Below, piece by piece: positions 16,366-26,053 of a DNA stretch of 44,264 bases. The notes beneath the pieces were generated by a model. That model was not told the DNA's origin. It saw only the letters and a program-made list of their open reading frames with translations, and did not search any database. The stretch is from Paracoccaceae bacterium (GTDB taxonomy: Bacteria; Pseudomonadota; Alphaproteobacteria; Rhodobacterales; Rhodobacteraceae): assembly GCA_016124615.1 (NCBI GenBank), contig WGNF01000018.1, forward strand, positions 1 through 44,264. The letters run 5' to 3'. Position 1 is the first letter of the stretch; each line of letters opens with the position of its first letter. The translations under genes and the position numbers were made by a program.

Positions 16366-18717
16366 TTAATCGCGCACGACATAGGTAAACAGACGAATGG
16401 TCCCGTCATGGTCGACTTCGCGGTAGACCCCCTGGATTTCGTTGTCGAAGCCTGGAAACCGGTTAGCTGCCGCTTCGAACATGAGCAGGTAGTCGAGCAT
16501 CGGGCGGCTGCGCTCATCGAATCGTTCGCCCGGAACGACGACACCGATGCCCGGAGGATAGACCAGCATGAGGGTTGCCGCGATACGCCCGTCGATCTGC
16601 GACAGCGGCAGATAGTCAACCTGATTGCGGGTCACGCGCTGCGCGGCTTCATGCGGGCTCATGGCGATGGTGGGCAGGTGATCAGCGGTGAACTGGTCGC
16701 GTTGCAGGCGACTGGTCTTGTGAGCCCGATAGAACGCGTGCATCTCAGAGCAGAGATCGCGCAGTCGCCCCCCCAGGTAGCGCGCGCCGTGTCGGGCGGT
16801 GAAGGCGGGGATCACCTGGTCGAGCGGGGCGTTGGCGTCATGCAGTCGTTTGAATGCGACCAGCGCAGAGAGAAGCGTGCCGGCTTTGCTGGATTCAAGC
16901 CCCGGCGTGAGCAGGAACAGGATGCTGTTGAGGTCGTTCTTTTCCGGCACGATGCGATTTTCACGCAGATATTGTGCCAGGATCGGTGCCGGGATGCCAT
17001 GTAGCTCGTAGTCGCCGGTCTGCCGGTCAAGACCGGGCGTCAGGAGTGTCAGTTTGTTGGGATCCGTCATCGCATAGCCGGGCGTGATCGCCGCGAATCC
17101 GTGCCATTTCGCGCCCGGGACAAAATTCCAGAGCGTTTGGTCGCTGGCGAGGCGGTCCGTCGGCACGTCTTCCCAGCGAATCTGGCGCAGGGCCCCGTGC
17201 TCGTCGGGAAGTTCGACTGTGTCAGGCACGAAGGGATCGAAAAACCAGCGCTCGGCGGCGTCTTCGGCACTTGTCGCGAAGTCGTGCCCCAAGGCCCGGA
17301 TCTTCTTGCGCAGCTCGATCCCGAGACGGATCGTGTCGTCCCAGAGCACCTCGCCAGAGCGGCCGCTCATCATCTGCGCACCGACGTCGAGCGAAGCGAA
17401 AAGCGGATAGAAGGGCGAGGTCGACGCGTGCAGCATGAACGCCTCGTTGAAACGGCGGTGTTCGACCCGGGTGGCCTGACCCTTGATATGCGCGTCCTTC
17501 ACATGGACCTGCGAGGCCTGCGAGAAGCCGGCAAGCTGCTTGTGCGTGGATTGCGTGGCCAGGATGCCGGGGTCGTGCCCGGTCAGCCCCTCGAGCCCCA
17601 TCGCGAAGTGGTCGCGGAAGAGCGGGTGGAATTTCATGAACCCTGCCCAAGCCTCGTCAAACAGGATGTAGTCGCACAAGGGGCCGATCTTCTCAAAGAT
17701 CATTCGGGCGCTGTAGATCGTGCCGTCATAGGTGCACTGCTCGATGATCGCGACGCGGAACGGGCGAGGAAGGTCGGCGCGGCCCTTGTCGGCAACAAGA
17801 GGGTTCGCGCGGATCTTGTCGCGGATCGCGGCCTCGCTCAGCGCGTCGTGCGCGATCGGGCCGATCAGGCCGTGCAGGTTTCGGTCCGTCTCCAGATAGA
17901 TCGGGATGCCGCCGGTCAGCACCAATGCGCCGTGATGGCCGGATTTGTGGCTGTTGCGGTCGAAGAGGACGAGGTCTCCCTCGCTGACCAGCGCGCCGAG
18001 CGCGACCTTGTTCGAGGTCGAAGTGCCGTTCAGCACGAAATAGGTGCGGTCGGCGCCGAAGATCTTGGCGGCTTCCTTCTGAGCCCGAAGCGCGGGGCCT
18101 TCGTGGACCAGCAGGTCGCCCAGTTCGACCACCGAATTGTCGAGATCGTTGCGAAAGACCGCCTCGCCCAGATGCTCCACAAACAGCCGGCCAACCGGGC
18201 TCTTCCAGTAGAAGATCCCGCCGTTATGCCCCGGGCAGGTCCAGAGTTGATTCCCCGCGTCGGCATAGTCGACCATCGCGCCGAAGAATGGCGTCTTCAG
18301 CTCTTCCGCATATTGGCGCAGGTGGCTGAGCAGATTCTTGGCGATGAAATCGGGCATGTCCTCGGCCACGAAAATGTAACCCGTGACCTTGTCGAGCGTT
18401 GCAAGATCGATATCCTCGAGCCGGTGGCGGCGGACGAGCAGGAAGATCGGCATCTCGAGGCCGCGGTCGCGTATTGTTGCAACCAGGCCGGCCATATCGG
18501 TTTGCCAGACGCCGTCGCCCCATTCCACCAGGACGCATCCGATCGTGGCATCCGCGCGGATCGCCGTTTCGGCATCCTCGACTGTCTCCGCCTCGAAGGT
18601 CTCGAACCCTTCGCCGGCAATACCGGCAATGATATCCCGCAGATGCTTGCCCTCGGTTGAAGGGGACTTCAGGATTTGACTGCAGACGAGGACCTGGAAA
18701 AGGGTGTCAAACGCCAT
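16366..18717 (-). CDS. speF: Ornithine decarboxylase (biodegradative, PLP fold type I)
   Basis: A 783-residue Orn/Lys/Arg decarboxylase that turns ornithine into putrescine and CO2, consuming a proton. Layout: N-terminal response-regulator-like wing domain (about 1-125), PLP domain with WTCPGHNGG, NGTSTSNK, FDEAWAGF and the PLP lysine in STHKQLAGFSQ (K393), then the C-terminal domain with VYPPGIGVVVPGE. The stretch QVHVKDAHIKGQ and ASTSPFYPLFASLD is closer to E. coli SpeC/SpeF than to AdiA or CadA, hence the ornithine call. In this context ornithine would come from the deiminase pathway, and the adjacent antiporter could exchange product for substrate. It follows the antiporter gene on the same strand, but a hairpin lies between them. 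Confidence 0.85.
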   Translation of the reverse strand: MAFDTLFQVLVCSQILKSPSTEGKHLRDIIAGIAGEGFETFEAETVEDAETAIRADATIGCVLVEWGDGVWQTDMAGLVATIRDRGLEMPIFLLVRRHRLEDIDLATLDKVTGYIFVAEDMPDFIAKNLLSHLRQYAEELKTPFFGAMVDYADAGNQLWTCPGHNGGIFYWKSPVGRLFVEHLGEAVFRNDLDNSVVELGDLLVHEGPALRAQKEAAKIFGADRTYFVLNGTSTSNKVALGALVSEGDLVLFDRNSHKSGHHGALVLTGGIPIYLETDRNLHGLIGPIAHDALSEAAIRDKIRANPLVADKGRADLPRPFRVAIIEQCTYDGTIYSARMIFEKIGPLCDYILFDEAWAGFMKFHPLFRDHFAMGLEGLTGHDPGILATQSTHKQLAGFSQASQVHVKDAHIKGQATRVEHRRFNEAFMLHASTSPFYPLFASLDVGAQMMSGRSGEVLWDDTIRLGIELRKKIRALGHDFATSAEDAAERWFFDPFVPDTVELPDEHGALRQIRWEDVPTDRLASDQTLWNFVPGAKWHGFAAITPGYAMTDPNKLTLLTPGLDRQTGDYELHGIPAPILAQYLRENRIVPEKNDLNSILFLLTPGLESSKAGTLLSALVAFKRLHDANAPLDQVIPAFTARHGARYLGGRLRDLCSEMHAFYRAHKTSRLQRDQFTADHLPTIAMSPHEAAQRVTRNQVDYLPLSQIDGRIAATLMLVYPPGIGVVVPGERFDERSRPMLDYLLMFEAAANRFPGFDNEIQGVYREVDHDGTIRLFTYVVRD

Positions 18718-18816
18718 GATGTGTGGACCTTCCGAGATGACGCCAAAACGTCGCCGGGTGGCGCCGTCGTTGGACCGATTTTCGTTTTCGGGGCAATCTG
18801 ACGTAGCGGAACGAGA

Positions 18817-18841
18817 AGGGCGGTCGCTGCGGGGCCGCCCT
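18817..18841 (-). terminator. Hairpin between the antiporter and ornithine decarboxylase genes
   Basis: AGGGCGG and CCGCCCT pair around an 11-base loop just past the antiporter stop codon (minus strand). There is no good T-run, so it may terminate only partly or stabilise the upstream mRNA. Confidence 0.45.
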
Positions 18842-18853
18842 CCGTCCTGAGCC

Positions 18854-20362
18854 TCAGTTGGCGGTCACGATGCCCATGTAGAAGAGGACGATGGCGAGGA
18901 TAGCCGCGGCCACAAGAAGCCCGCTCCCAATCGCCTCCCGGCCCGAAAACGCGGAAGTGCGGCCGTTCGGCGTTTCGCGCTCGGCATAGTAATAGACGGG
19001 TAGTCCGATTGCGAACATGATCGCCGATAGCAACAGGAATGCGGGGCCGGCGGCGTAGAGCATCCAGACTGCGTAGACGCTTCCAAGGATGCCGGTCCAG
19101 ATCATTGCATTGCGGCCCTCGCTGCCTGTTCCGGTGTGGCTGGTGCCGAATTTCCACAGATAGGCGGTGCTGGCGAGGTAGGCGGGCAGGATCATCACGC
19201 CAGTGATATCCAGCAGGAAAATCCAGGCGTCATGGGCGTAAAGCACGACGAACATCGTGATCTGCATCACGATCGTCGAAACCCAGAGCGACGGCGCGGC
19301 AGCGTGGTTCTTGTTTTCCTTCGCGAGAAACTTGGGAAAAACTCCGTCCTGGGCGGCGACAAAGGGAAGCTCGGCCACAAGGATCGTCCAGGCAAGCCAG
19401 CAACTCAGGATCGAGACAAGGACCGAGAGGATCATGAACACCGCTCCCCAATGGCCGACCAGGGCCTCGACGACATAGGCGAGCGACGGGTTCTTCAACC
19501 CCGCCAGTGCGGGTTGGCCCATCGTGGCAAACGGCAGGATCGACAGGGCGGCATAGCCCGCAAGGCAAATGCCAAGGCCAAGGAAGGTCGCCGCGCCGAC
19601 GGTTTTGGAATCGTCCGCACGACCGGAGACAACGACCGCGCCTTCAATCCCGATGAACACCCAGAGGGTGACCAGCATGGTGCTCTTGACCTGGCTGAGA
19701 ACGCTGCCCAGCTTGGCCGTCTGGCCCCAGATATCGGTGGTGAATGGCCCGGCCTTGAAATACGCGATCATGACGATGATCCCTACACCGAGCGCGGCAA
19801 GTTTGGTCACCATCGCGAGGCTGTTCAGGAAAGCAGCCCGTTTGACGCCGGACAGAACGAGAAACTGCATGGCCCAGATCAGGACCGAGCCGCCGATCAG
19901 GGAGGGCCAGTTCTGACCGTTGCCGAACACCGGAAAGAAGTAGCTCAGCGTCTGCATGATCAGGACAGCGAAGGCGACATTGCCGAAGGCGGAACTGAGC
20001 CAATACCCCCATGCGATCTGGAAACCGGTCAGACGGCCAAAACCTTCGCGGGCATAGGAATAGATGCCGGCGCTGAGATCGGGGCGCTTGTCGGCAAGGG
20101 TGCGAAACGTGTTGGCGAGGAAGAACATTCCGAAACCGGTGACGATCCAGGCGATGATCTCTGCACCCAGACCGGCTCCCGCCGCCATGTTCGAGGCCAG
20201 GTTGAAGGCGCCGCCGCCGATCATCGAGCCAATGACCATCCCGGTCAACGCGAAGAGCCCGAGACGCCGTGTGATGGGCTGCGCCTTGCCAGCGGCTGCG
20301 TCATTCGCGGATTTCCCTGCGCTTTTGCCGCGTTGCGCTGTTGAACTGACTGATGGCTGCAT
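18854..20362 (-). CDS. arcD: APC-family arginine/ornithine antiporter
   Basis: A 502-residue membrane protein with about 12-13 helices and the helix-1 signature GMVIGSMIGGGAFNLASNMA of the basic amino acid/polyamine antiporter family (ArcD, AdiC, CadB, PotE). In deiminase operons ArcD swaps external arginine for internal ornithine without using energy. Here it is divergent from the arginine decarboxylase-deiminase operon and upstream of an ornithine decarboxylase, so it could also exchange agmatine or putrescine; the sequence does not decide. The N-terminus has a hydrophilic Ala/Ser/Lys tail of about 30 residues. An FNR-type box lies 71 bases before the start. Confidence 0.85.
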   Translation of the reverse strand: MQPSVSSTAQRGKSAGKSANDAAAGKAQPITRRLGLFALTGMVIGSMIGGGAFNLASNMAAGAGLGAEIIAWIVTGFGMFFLANTFRTLADKRPDLSAGIYSYAREGFGRLTGFQIAWGYWLSSAFGNVAFAVLIMQTLSYFFPVFGNGQNWPSLIGGSVLIWAMQFLVLSGVKRAAFLNSLAMVTKLAALGVGIIVMIAYFKAGPFTTDIWGQTAKLGSVLSQVKSTMLVTLWVFIGIEGAVVVSGRADDSKTVGAATFLGLGICLAGYAALSILPFATMGQPALAGLKNPSLAYVVEALVGHWGAVFMILSVLVSILSCWLAWTILVAELPFVAAQDGVFPKFLAKENKNHAAAPSLWVSTIVMQITMFVVLYAHDAWIFLLDITGVMILPAYLASTAYLWKFGTSHTGTGSEGRNAMIWTGILGSVYAVWMLYAAGPAFLLLSAIMFAIGLPVYYYAERETPNGRTSAFSGREAIGSGLLVAAAILAIVLFYMGIVTAN

Positions 20363-20432
20363 GGGCGTAGGTTCCCTTCGAGCACTGATGGTTGTGTTCG
20401 GTATTGCCTACTGCTCTTTGGGCGACGGAACA

Positions 20433-20446
20433 TTGATCTTTGTTAA
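20433..20446. promoter_or_regulatory. FNR/FixK-type box between arcD and adiA
   Basis: TTGATCTTTGTTAA sits in the divergent intergenic region, 71 bases from the antiporter start and 125 bases from the arginine decarboxylase start. Arginine deiminase operons of Pseudomonas are activated by the FNR homologue ANR, so an FNR-type site here is expected on family grounds. Confidence 0.65.
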
Positions 20447-20570
20447 AGACCTGTCGCGGGCCGCTCGCCACAACAGGGCAGGTCGCTCCAACGAAGCGCA
20501 TCCTGTCAAACTGGACCTGTGGTGGTGCATCCGCGATGCGAACAGCGTCCGTCCGATCAAGGAAACCAAA

Positions 20571-22838
20571 GTGTCTTCTTTTCAAGCCGAAATGCCGATG
20601 CGAGCACTTATCGTTGATGACGAGATCGACCGGCCGACCGCTGCGGGTCGGGCGCTGCGGGAGTTGATCGCAGATCTGAAGGCTGGCCAAGTGGCGGTGG
20701 TCTCGGCGGCCTCTGTGGAAGACGGCAAGGCAATCCTGATCGCCGATGCAGGCCTCCAATGCGTGATCGTGGACTGGGACATTGGGGCCAACAACCATGC
20801 AGCCGCCGCAACCGTCGTGTCGGTGGTTCGGGCCGTCAACGAACATGTGCCGATCTTCCTGCTGGCGGATCGCAGCGGTGCCTCATCGGTTCCCGGCGAT
20901 GTGATGCAATTGGCCGATGACTTCATCTGGCTCCTGGAGGACACACCGGAATTCATCACCGGTCGCATTGTTGCGGCGATCCGGCGCTATCAGGAAGCGC
21001 TTCTGCCACCGATGTTCCGCGCACTGGTCGATTTCTCGCAGGTGCATGAATATTCCTGGCACACGCCGGGGCACACCGGCGGGACGGCTTTCCTGAAATC
21101 ACCTGTCGGACGGGCCTTCTTTTCGTTCTTCGGCGAGCAGATGTTGCGCTCGGATCTGTCGGTCTCGGTGGGCGAACTGGGCTCACTTCTCGACCATTCC
21201 GGCCCGATCGGGGCGGGAGAGCGCAACGCGGCGCGGGTCTTTGGCGCCGACCGGTCCTATTACGTGACGAACGGAACCTCGACATCGAACCGTGTGGTGG
21301 TGATGGCGAGCGTCACGCGGGGGCAGGTCGCGCTCTGCGATCGGAATTGCCACAAGTCGATCGAGCATGCGATGACGCTCTCCGGCGCGATTCCGACCTA
21401 TCTGGTGCCGACGCGCAACCATCTCGGGATCATCGGCCCGGTCCGGCCGGAGCATCTGACGAAGAAGGCGATCGCAAAGGCGATCGCCGCCAACCCGCTG
21501 GTCGGTGCGGATGCCGTGCCGCGCCTGTCGATCCTGACGAATTCGACCTATGACGGGCTTTGCTACAATATCGCACGGGTCGAAGACCTGCTGGGCGGCT
21601 CGGTGGATCGAATGCTGTTCGACGAGGCCTGGTATGGCTACGCGCGGTTCAACCCGATCTATGCCGATCGCTTTGCCATGCATGCGGGGCGCGCCGGGGA
21701 TGGTCCGACTGTGTTTGCCACGCAATCCACCCACAAGCTGCTGGCGGCGCTGTCGCAGGCCTCGATGATTCATGTGCGTGACGGTCGTCAGCCGATCCCG
21801 CATGACCGGTTCAACGAGGCGTTCATGATGCATGCCTCGACCTCGCCGCAATACGCGATCCTCGCGTCCAATGATGTCAGTGCCGCGATGATGGACGGGC
21901 CGGGGGGGTGTACACTCACCACGGATGCTATCCGCGAGGCGGTGGCTTTTCGCCAGATGGTCGCGCGACTGAAGGCAGAGCATGAGGCGCGGGGCGATTG
22001 GTTCTTTGGTCTTTGGCAACCTGACACGGTGCGGGGCAAAGGCGACAAGCGCGTGCCGCTGCACGAAGTGTCGGCGAAGCGGCTTGTGACCGACCCAAGG
22101 TGTTGGCTGCTGGAATCTGGCGCCGAGTGGCACAGGTTTGGCGAGATCGAGAACGGGTATTGCATGCTCGACCCGATTAAGGTGTCGGTCGTCACGCCGA
22201 AAACCAAAGAGGTGACCATCCCGGCGCCGGTGCTCTCGGCCTATCTGGACGAGATCGGAATCGTGCCGGAAAAGACCGGCAGCCATACCATTCTGTTTCT
22301 GTTCTCGATCGGGATCACCAAAGGGAAATGGGGCACGCTGGTGAATGCGCTCTTGAAGTTCAAGGGCGATTTCGATGCCAACAGGCCCCTGACTCAGGCG
22401 CTTCCCGACCTGGTTGGCAGACATGCCGGGCGATATGCCGGGCTGGGACTTCGTGACCTTTGCTCGGGCATGCAGGCCATAATGAGCAAGGTGGGGATGG
22501 CCGAGCGGTTGGAAGAGGGGTTTGCCTCCCTGCCGGCTCCTGCCTGCAGCCCGGTCGAGGCCTACGAACGATTGGTGCGCGGTGAGGTTGAACGAGTTTC
22601 CCTCGAAGGGATGGCGGGCCGTGTGGCCGCGACTGGGATCGTGCCTTATCCGCCTGGGATCCCGATCTTGATGCCGGGCGAACAGGCCGGCACCGCACAG
22701 GACGGTGTGCTGGGCTATCTGGCGGCGCTGGAGGCATTCGACGCGGAATTCCCCGGCTTCGAGCACGAAAACCACGGCATCGAGGTGTTCGACGGCAAGT
22801 ATCACGCGCTTTGCCTCAAGGAGCCGGTCACGCGCTGA
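20571..22838 (+). CDS. adiA: Biodegradative arginine decarboxylase
   Basis: This enzyme decarboxylates arginine to agmatine and consumes a proton, as in acid resistance. The N-terminal wing domain begins MRALIVDDE and aligns with the MMKVLIVESE start of E. coli AdiA. Motifs follow in order: WHTPGHTGG, NGTSTSNR, NSTYDGLCYN, FDEAWYGYARFNPIYAD, the PLP lysine in STHKLLAALSQAS (K389), and GRVAATGIVPYPPGIP near the C-terminus. Most of these match AdiA more closely than lysine decarboxylases. GTG 20571 has AAGGAAA five bases upstream and gives 755 residues, the E. coli length; ATG 20592 is an alternative. It heads an operon with arcA, arcB and arcC. Confidence 0.9.
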   Translation: MSSFQAEMPMRALIVDDEIDRPTAAGRALRELIADLKAGQVAVVSAASVEDGKAILIADAGLQCVIVDWDIGANNHAAAATVVSVVRAVNEHVPIFLLADRSGASSVPGDVMQLADDFIWLLEDTPEFITGRIVAAIRRYQEALLPPMFRALVDFSQVHEYSWHTPGHTGGTAFLKSPVGRAFFSFFGEQMLRSDLSVSVGELGSLLDHSGPIGAGERNAARVFGADRSYYVTNGTSTSNRVVVMASVTRGQVALCDRNCHKSIEHAMTLSGAIPTYLVPTRNHLGIIGPVRPEHLTKKAIAKAIAANPLVGADAVPRLSILTNSTYDGLCYNIARVEDLLGGSVDRMLFDEAWYGYARFNPIYADRFAMHAGRAGDGPTVFATQSTHKLLAALSQASMIHVRDGRQPIPHDRFNEAFMMHASTSPQYAILASNDVSAAMMDGPGGCTLTTDAIREAVAFRQMVARLKAEHEARGDWFFGLWQPDTVRGKGDKRVPLHEVSAKRLVTDPRCWLLESGAEWHRFGEIENGYCMLDPIKVSVVTPKTKEVTIPAPVLSAYLDEIGIVPEKTGSHTILFLFSIGITKGKWGTLVNALLKFKGDFDANRPLTQALPDLVGRHAGRYAGLGLRDLCSGMQAIMSKVGMAERLEEGFASLPAPACSPVEAYERLVRGEVERVSLEGMAGRVAATGIVPYPPGIPILMPGEQAGTAQDGVLGYLAALEAFDAEFPGFEHENHGIEVFDGKYHALCLKEPVTR

Positions 22839-22883
22839 GCGGGCCATATGGTCGGTCGAGCCACGACCGCGAAGGATATTCAC

Positions 22884-24092
22884 ATGACAAATCTTGGTGT
22901 TCACTCTGAGGCTGGCCGGCTGCGGGAGGTGGTCGTGCACCGCCCGGATCGCAGCCTGATGCGACTGACCCCGGACACCTGCCGTGAGCTGCTCTTCGAT
23001 GATGTTCTCTGGGTCAAGAAGGCTCGGCAGGAGCATGACATCTTCGTCGATACCCTGCGCGAGAGAGGTGCCGTCGTCTGGGAGTTCGGCGCGCTTCTGG
23101 CCGAGACGATGGCCTTGCCGGAGGCCCGCAGTTGGCTGCTCGATCGGCGCGTATTGCCCGCGCGGATCGGTGAGAGGCTGGCAGAGGCGTTGCGCTCCTG
23201 GCTGGAGGGGATGCCTGCGGAAGACTTGGCGGAGGCGCTGATCGCTGGCGTCGCGCGGGCAGAACTGCCCTTTGTCCCGGATGGCTTATTCGGCAGGACG
23301 CTGGCACCTCAGGATTTCGTCTTGCCGCCGCTACCCAATCAACTCTTCACCCGCGACAGTTCGTCGTGGACCTATGGCGTGGCCAACGTCAGTTCGATGT
23401 ACTGGCCGGCGCGGAGGCCGGAGACCGCGAATGTCGAAGCCGTGTATCGCTTCCACCCACGCTTCAGCCCCGGCGGCTTCACGCTGCGATCCGATCCAGG
23501 CTCGGCGTCGCTGGAGGGGGGCGACGTGATGGCAATCGGCGGAGGAGTGGTGCTGGTGGGCATGGGCGAACGGACGATGCCGCAGGCGGTCCAGTCTCTG
23601 GCGCAGCGGCTGTTCGACCTGGGTGAGGCGACCCATGTCATCGCGGCAAAGATGCCTCCGGATCGTGGCTCGATGCATCTCGACACGATCTTCACTTTCT
23701 GCGACCGCGATCTCGTCACCCTCTTTCCGCCGGTCGTGGATCACCTGCGCCCGTTTTCGCTCCGTCCGGGCGATCGCGACGGCAGGGCCGACGTGACCGA
23801 AGAGACACGGCCGTTCGTCGAGGTGGTCGCCGAGGCAATGGGGCTGAAGGCCCTGCGCGTGGTGCAGACGGGCGGCGATACCTATGAGGCCGAGCGTGAG
23901 CAGTGGGATGACGGCAACAATGTCATCGCGGTCGAGCCGGGTGTCGTGATCGGCTACGACCGCAACGTCTATACCAACACGCTGCTGCGCCGGGCCGGCG
24001 TCGACGTCATTACAATCGACAGCGCCGAACTCAGCCGCGGGCGCGGGGGCGGTCATTGCATGACCTGTCCGATCGCCCGCGATCCCCTTTGA
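22884..24092 (+). CDS. arcA: Arginine deiminase
   Basis: Hydrolyses arginine to citrulline and ammonia, the first step of the ATP-yielding deiminase pathway. The 402-residue protein starts at ATG 22884 ([21 protein letters not shown]) after AAGGATA. Active-site elements are visible: [25 protein letters not shown] and the nucleophilic cysteine in GGGHCMTCP (C392) near the C-terminus. A longer frame from 22848 lacks homology in its extra residues. It lies 45 bases behind adiA and 18 bases before arcB, so the genes are probably co-transcribed. Confidence 0.95.
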   Translation: MTNLGVHSEAGRLREVVVHRPDRSLMRLTPDTCRELLFDDVLWVKKARQEHDIFVDTLRERGAVVWEFGALLAETMALPEARSWLLDRRVLPARIGERLAEALRSWLEGMPAEDLAEALIAGVARAELPFVPDGLFGRTLAPQDFVLPPLPNQLFTRDSSSWTYGVANVSSMYWPARRPETANVEAVYRFHPRFSPGGFTLRSDPGSASLEGGDVMAIGGGVVLVGMGERTMPQAVQSLAQRLFDLGEATHVIAAKMPPDRGSMHLDTIFTFCDRDLVTLFPPVVDHLRPFSLRPGDRDGRADVTEETRPFVEVVAEAMGLKALRVVQTGGDTYEAEREQWDDGNNVIAVEPGVVIGYDRNVYTNTLLRRAGVDVITIDSAELSRGRGGGHCMTCPIARDPL

Positions 24093-24110
24093 CTCATCGG
24101 AGCCAGAACA

Positions 24111-25112
24111 ATGCCGCAAAATCTGCATGGCCGGAGCGCTCTGACGCTCGAAGACTTCACCCCGAACGAGATCCGCTATCTGCTCAGGCTCGCAGCCGAG
24201 TTGAAGGCCGCCAAAAGCGCCGGCACCGAGCATCCGCAATTGAAGGGCAAGAACATCGCCCTGATCTTCGAGAAGGAGTCGACGCGGACGCGCACGGGCT
24301 TTGAGGTCGCGGCCTACGATCAGGGTGCGCATGTCACCTTCCTGGGCCCCACCGGCAGTCATATCGGCCACAAGGAGTCGATGAAGGACACCGCCCGCGT
24401 TCTGGGGCGAATCTACGACGCCATTGAGTACCGCGGTTTCGGTCAAGATCAGGTCGAGATCCTCGCCGCCAACGCCGGCGTCCCGGTCTACAACGGATTG
24501 ACCGACCAGTCGCACCCGACCCAGATCCTCGCCGACCTGATGACGATGCGGGAGTTCACCCACAAGCACCTGTCCGATATGCAGCTGGCCTTCCTCGGCG
24601 AGGGTCGCGACAACGTGGCGCTTTCGTTGGCCATCGGCGCGATGAAGGTCGGCATCGACATGCGCATCGCTTCGCCGCGTACGCTCTGGCCCGAAGAGGG
24701 CTTCCTCGCCCACATGCGCGAAATCGGCCAAATGACAGGGGCCAAGCTTATGGTGACGGAGTCCGTCGAAGAGGCGGTCCGCGACGCCGATTTCATCTAT
24801 ACCGACGTCTGGGTTTCCATGGGCGAAAGCGAAGAGGCCTGGGGCGATCGCATCAAGCTGCTCGCGCCTTACCGGGTGACGAGGGACGTGATGGCCGCCG
24901 CGTTGAACCCCTATGTCAAGTTCATGCACTGCCTGCCGGCCTTCCACAATGTCGAGACGACGGTCGGCGCCGATATCTCCAAGCGGTTCGGCATCGACTG
25001 TATGGAGGTCACCGAGGACGTGTTCGAGTCCGAAGCGTCGATCGTCTTCGACCAGGCCGAGAACCGGATGCATTCGATCAAGGCGCTCCTCGTCGCCACG
25101 TTGCGGGGCTGA
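24111..25112 (+). CDS. arcB: Ornithine carbamoyltransferase, catabolic
   Basis: Converts citrulline and phosphate to ornithine and carbamoyl phosphate in the deiminase pathway (the reverse of biosynthesis). The 333-residue protein contains the carbamoyl-phosphate motif STRTRTGFE, the HPTQ motif and the ornithine-binding HCLPAFH. The insertion [18 protein letters not shown] and overall length match catabolic ArcB/ArgI enzymes. The catabolic role is inferred from its place between arcA and arcC. The gene ends four bases before arcC. Confidence 0.95.
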   Translation: MPQNLHGRSALTLEDFTPNEIRYLLRLAAELKAAKSAGTEHPQLKGKNIALIFEKESTRTRTGFEVAAYDQGAHVTFLGPTGSHIGHKESMKDTARVLGRIYDAIEYRGFGQDQVEILAANAGVPVYNGLTDQSHPTQILADLMTMREFTHKHLSDMQLAFLGEGRDNVALSLAIGAMKVGIDMRIASPRTLWPEEGFLAHMREIGQMTGAKLMVTESVEEAVRDADFIYTDVWVSMGESEEAWGDRIKLLAPYRVTRDVMAAALNPYVKFMHCLPAFHNVETTVGADISKRFGIDCMEVTEDVFESEASIVFDQAENRMHSIKALLVATLRG

Positions 25113-25116
25113 CGTC

Positions 25117-26031
25117 ATGCGCCTCGTCGTGGCCCTTGGCGGGAATGCGCTGTTGAAGCGCGGCGAACCCCTCACGGCCGGGAACCAGCGCGCCAACGTT
25201 CGGCATGCAGCAGGTGCTCTGGTTGATTTGATCAAGGCGGGTCACAGTCTGATCGTTACCCACGGCAATGGCCCCCAGGTCGGCCTGCTGGCGCTGCAAT
25301 CAGAGGCCGGACCGGCTGATGGATTCCAGCCGCTGGACGTGCTGGACGCGGAAAGCGAAGGGATGGTCGGCTACCTCATCGAGCAGGAGATGGCCTCGCT
25401 GCTCCCCGATCGGCAGTTCGCCACCATCCTCACCCAAATCCTTGTTGCGGCAGACGACCCTGCCTTTGGCAAGCCGACCAAGCCAATCGGCCCGTCCTAT
25501 TCAGCCGACGACGCCAGGAGACTAGCAGCCGCGCATGGCTGGAGCGTCGCGCAAGACGGTCGTTTCTGGCGGCGTGTTGTTGCTTCGCCGCGCCCGCTCG
25601 AGATCCTCGAGCGGAGCGTGATCGCGCTGCTTGTCGATCAGGGAACCACGGTCATTTGCAGCGGCGGCGGCGGCATCCCGGTGATCAGACGTCGCGATGG
25701 CAGCCTCTCCGGCGTCGAGGCGGTGATCGACAAGGATTTCGCCAGCGCACTCCTTGCCAGCCAACTCGGCGCCGACATGCTCTTGCTGCTCACCGATGTC
25801 GATGCGGTCTACACCGCGTACGGTGCCCCGGAGCAGCAGCGCATCCGTCGCATCGATCCAGACCGTTTCGTGTCGAGAGATTTTCCGGCTGGGTCGATGC
25901 GTCCGAAGATCGAGGCGGCCATTCAGTTCGCCGGAGAGCCCGGTCGGGCCGCGGCAATCGGCAGGCTGGACGATGCAGTCAGAATCCTCAACGGGACGCG
26001 CGGAACAAGGATTGCGAAAGGGGCTCCGTAG
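25117..26031 (+). CDS. arcC: Carbamate kinase
   Basis: Transfers phosphate from carbamoyl phosphate to ADP, giving ATP, CO2 and ammonia; this is the energy step of the arginine deiminase pathway. The 304-residue protein starts at ATG 25117 with VVALGGNALLKRG, then VTHGNGPQVGLLALQ, the CSGGGGIPV loop and the LLLLTDVDAVY segment, all standard for the family. A longer frame from 24913 is only arcB read in another frame. Its stop codon lies inside a terminator-like hairpin, marking the operon's end. Confidence 0.95.
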   Translation: MRLVVALGGNALLKRGEPLTAGNQRANVRHAAGALVDLIKAGHSLIVTHGNGPQVGLLALQSEAGPADGFQPLDVLDAESEGMVGYLIEQEMASLLPDRQFATILTQILVAADDPAFGKPTKPIGPSYSADDARRLAAAHGWSVAQDGRFWRRVVASPRPLEILERSVIALLVDQGTTVICSGGGGIPVIRRRDGSLSGVEAVIDKDFASALLASQLGADMLLLLTDVDAVYTAYGAPEQQRIRRIDPDRFVSRDFPAGSMRPKIEAAIQFAGEPGRAAAIGRLDDAVRILNGTRGTRIAKGAP

Positions 26032-26041
26032 CTGGAGCCCC
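26020..26041 (+). terminator. Terminator-like hairpin at the end of the arc operon
   Basis: GGGGCTCC and GGAGCCCC pair perfectly around a 6-base loop that contains part of the arcC stop codon. TAATTT follows, a weak U-run. The next gene is convergent, so a stop here makes sense. Confidence 0.65.
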
Positions 26042-26053
26042 TAATTTGGGTTC

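Noticed and set aside
17101..18660. 519-residue plus-strand frame opposite the ornithine decarboxylase
   Set aside because: The minus strand carries a full PLP enzyme with all motifs; the plus frame is a high-GC shadow.
21183..23036. 617-residue minus-strand frame opposite adiA and arcA
   Set aside because: Spans two clear plus-strand genes, has no motif and no start signal.
23331..25235. 634-residue minus-strand frame opposite arcA-arcB
   Set aside because: Shadow frame over well-defined enzymes; composition is Arg/His/Asp-rich, typical of antisense GC-rich reads.
25220..25240. TTGATTTGATCAA as a further FNR box
   Set aside because: It lies inside the arcC coding sequence and has the wrong spacing for TTGA-N6-TCAA.
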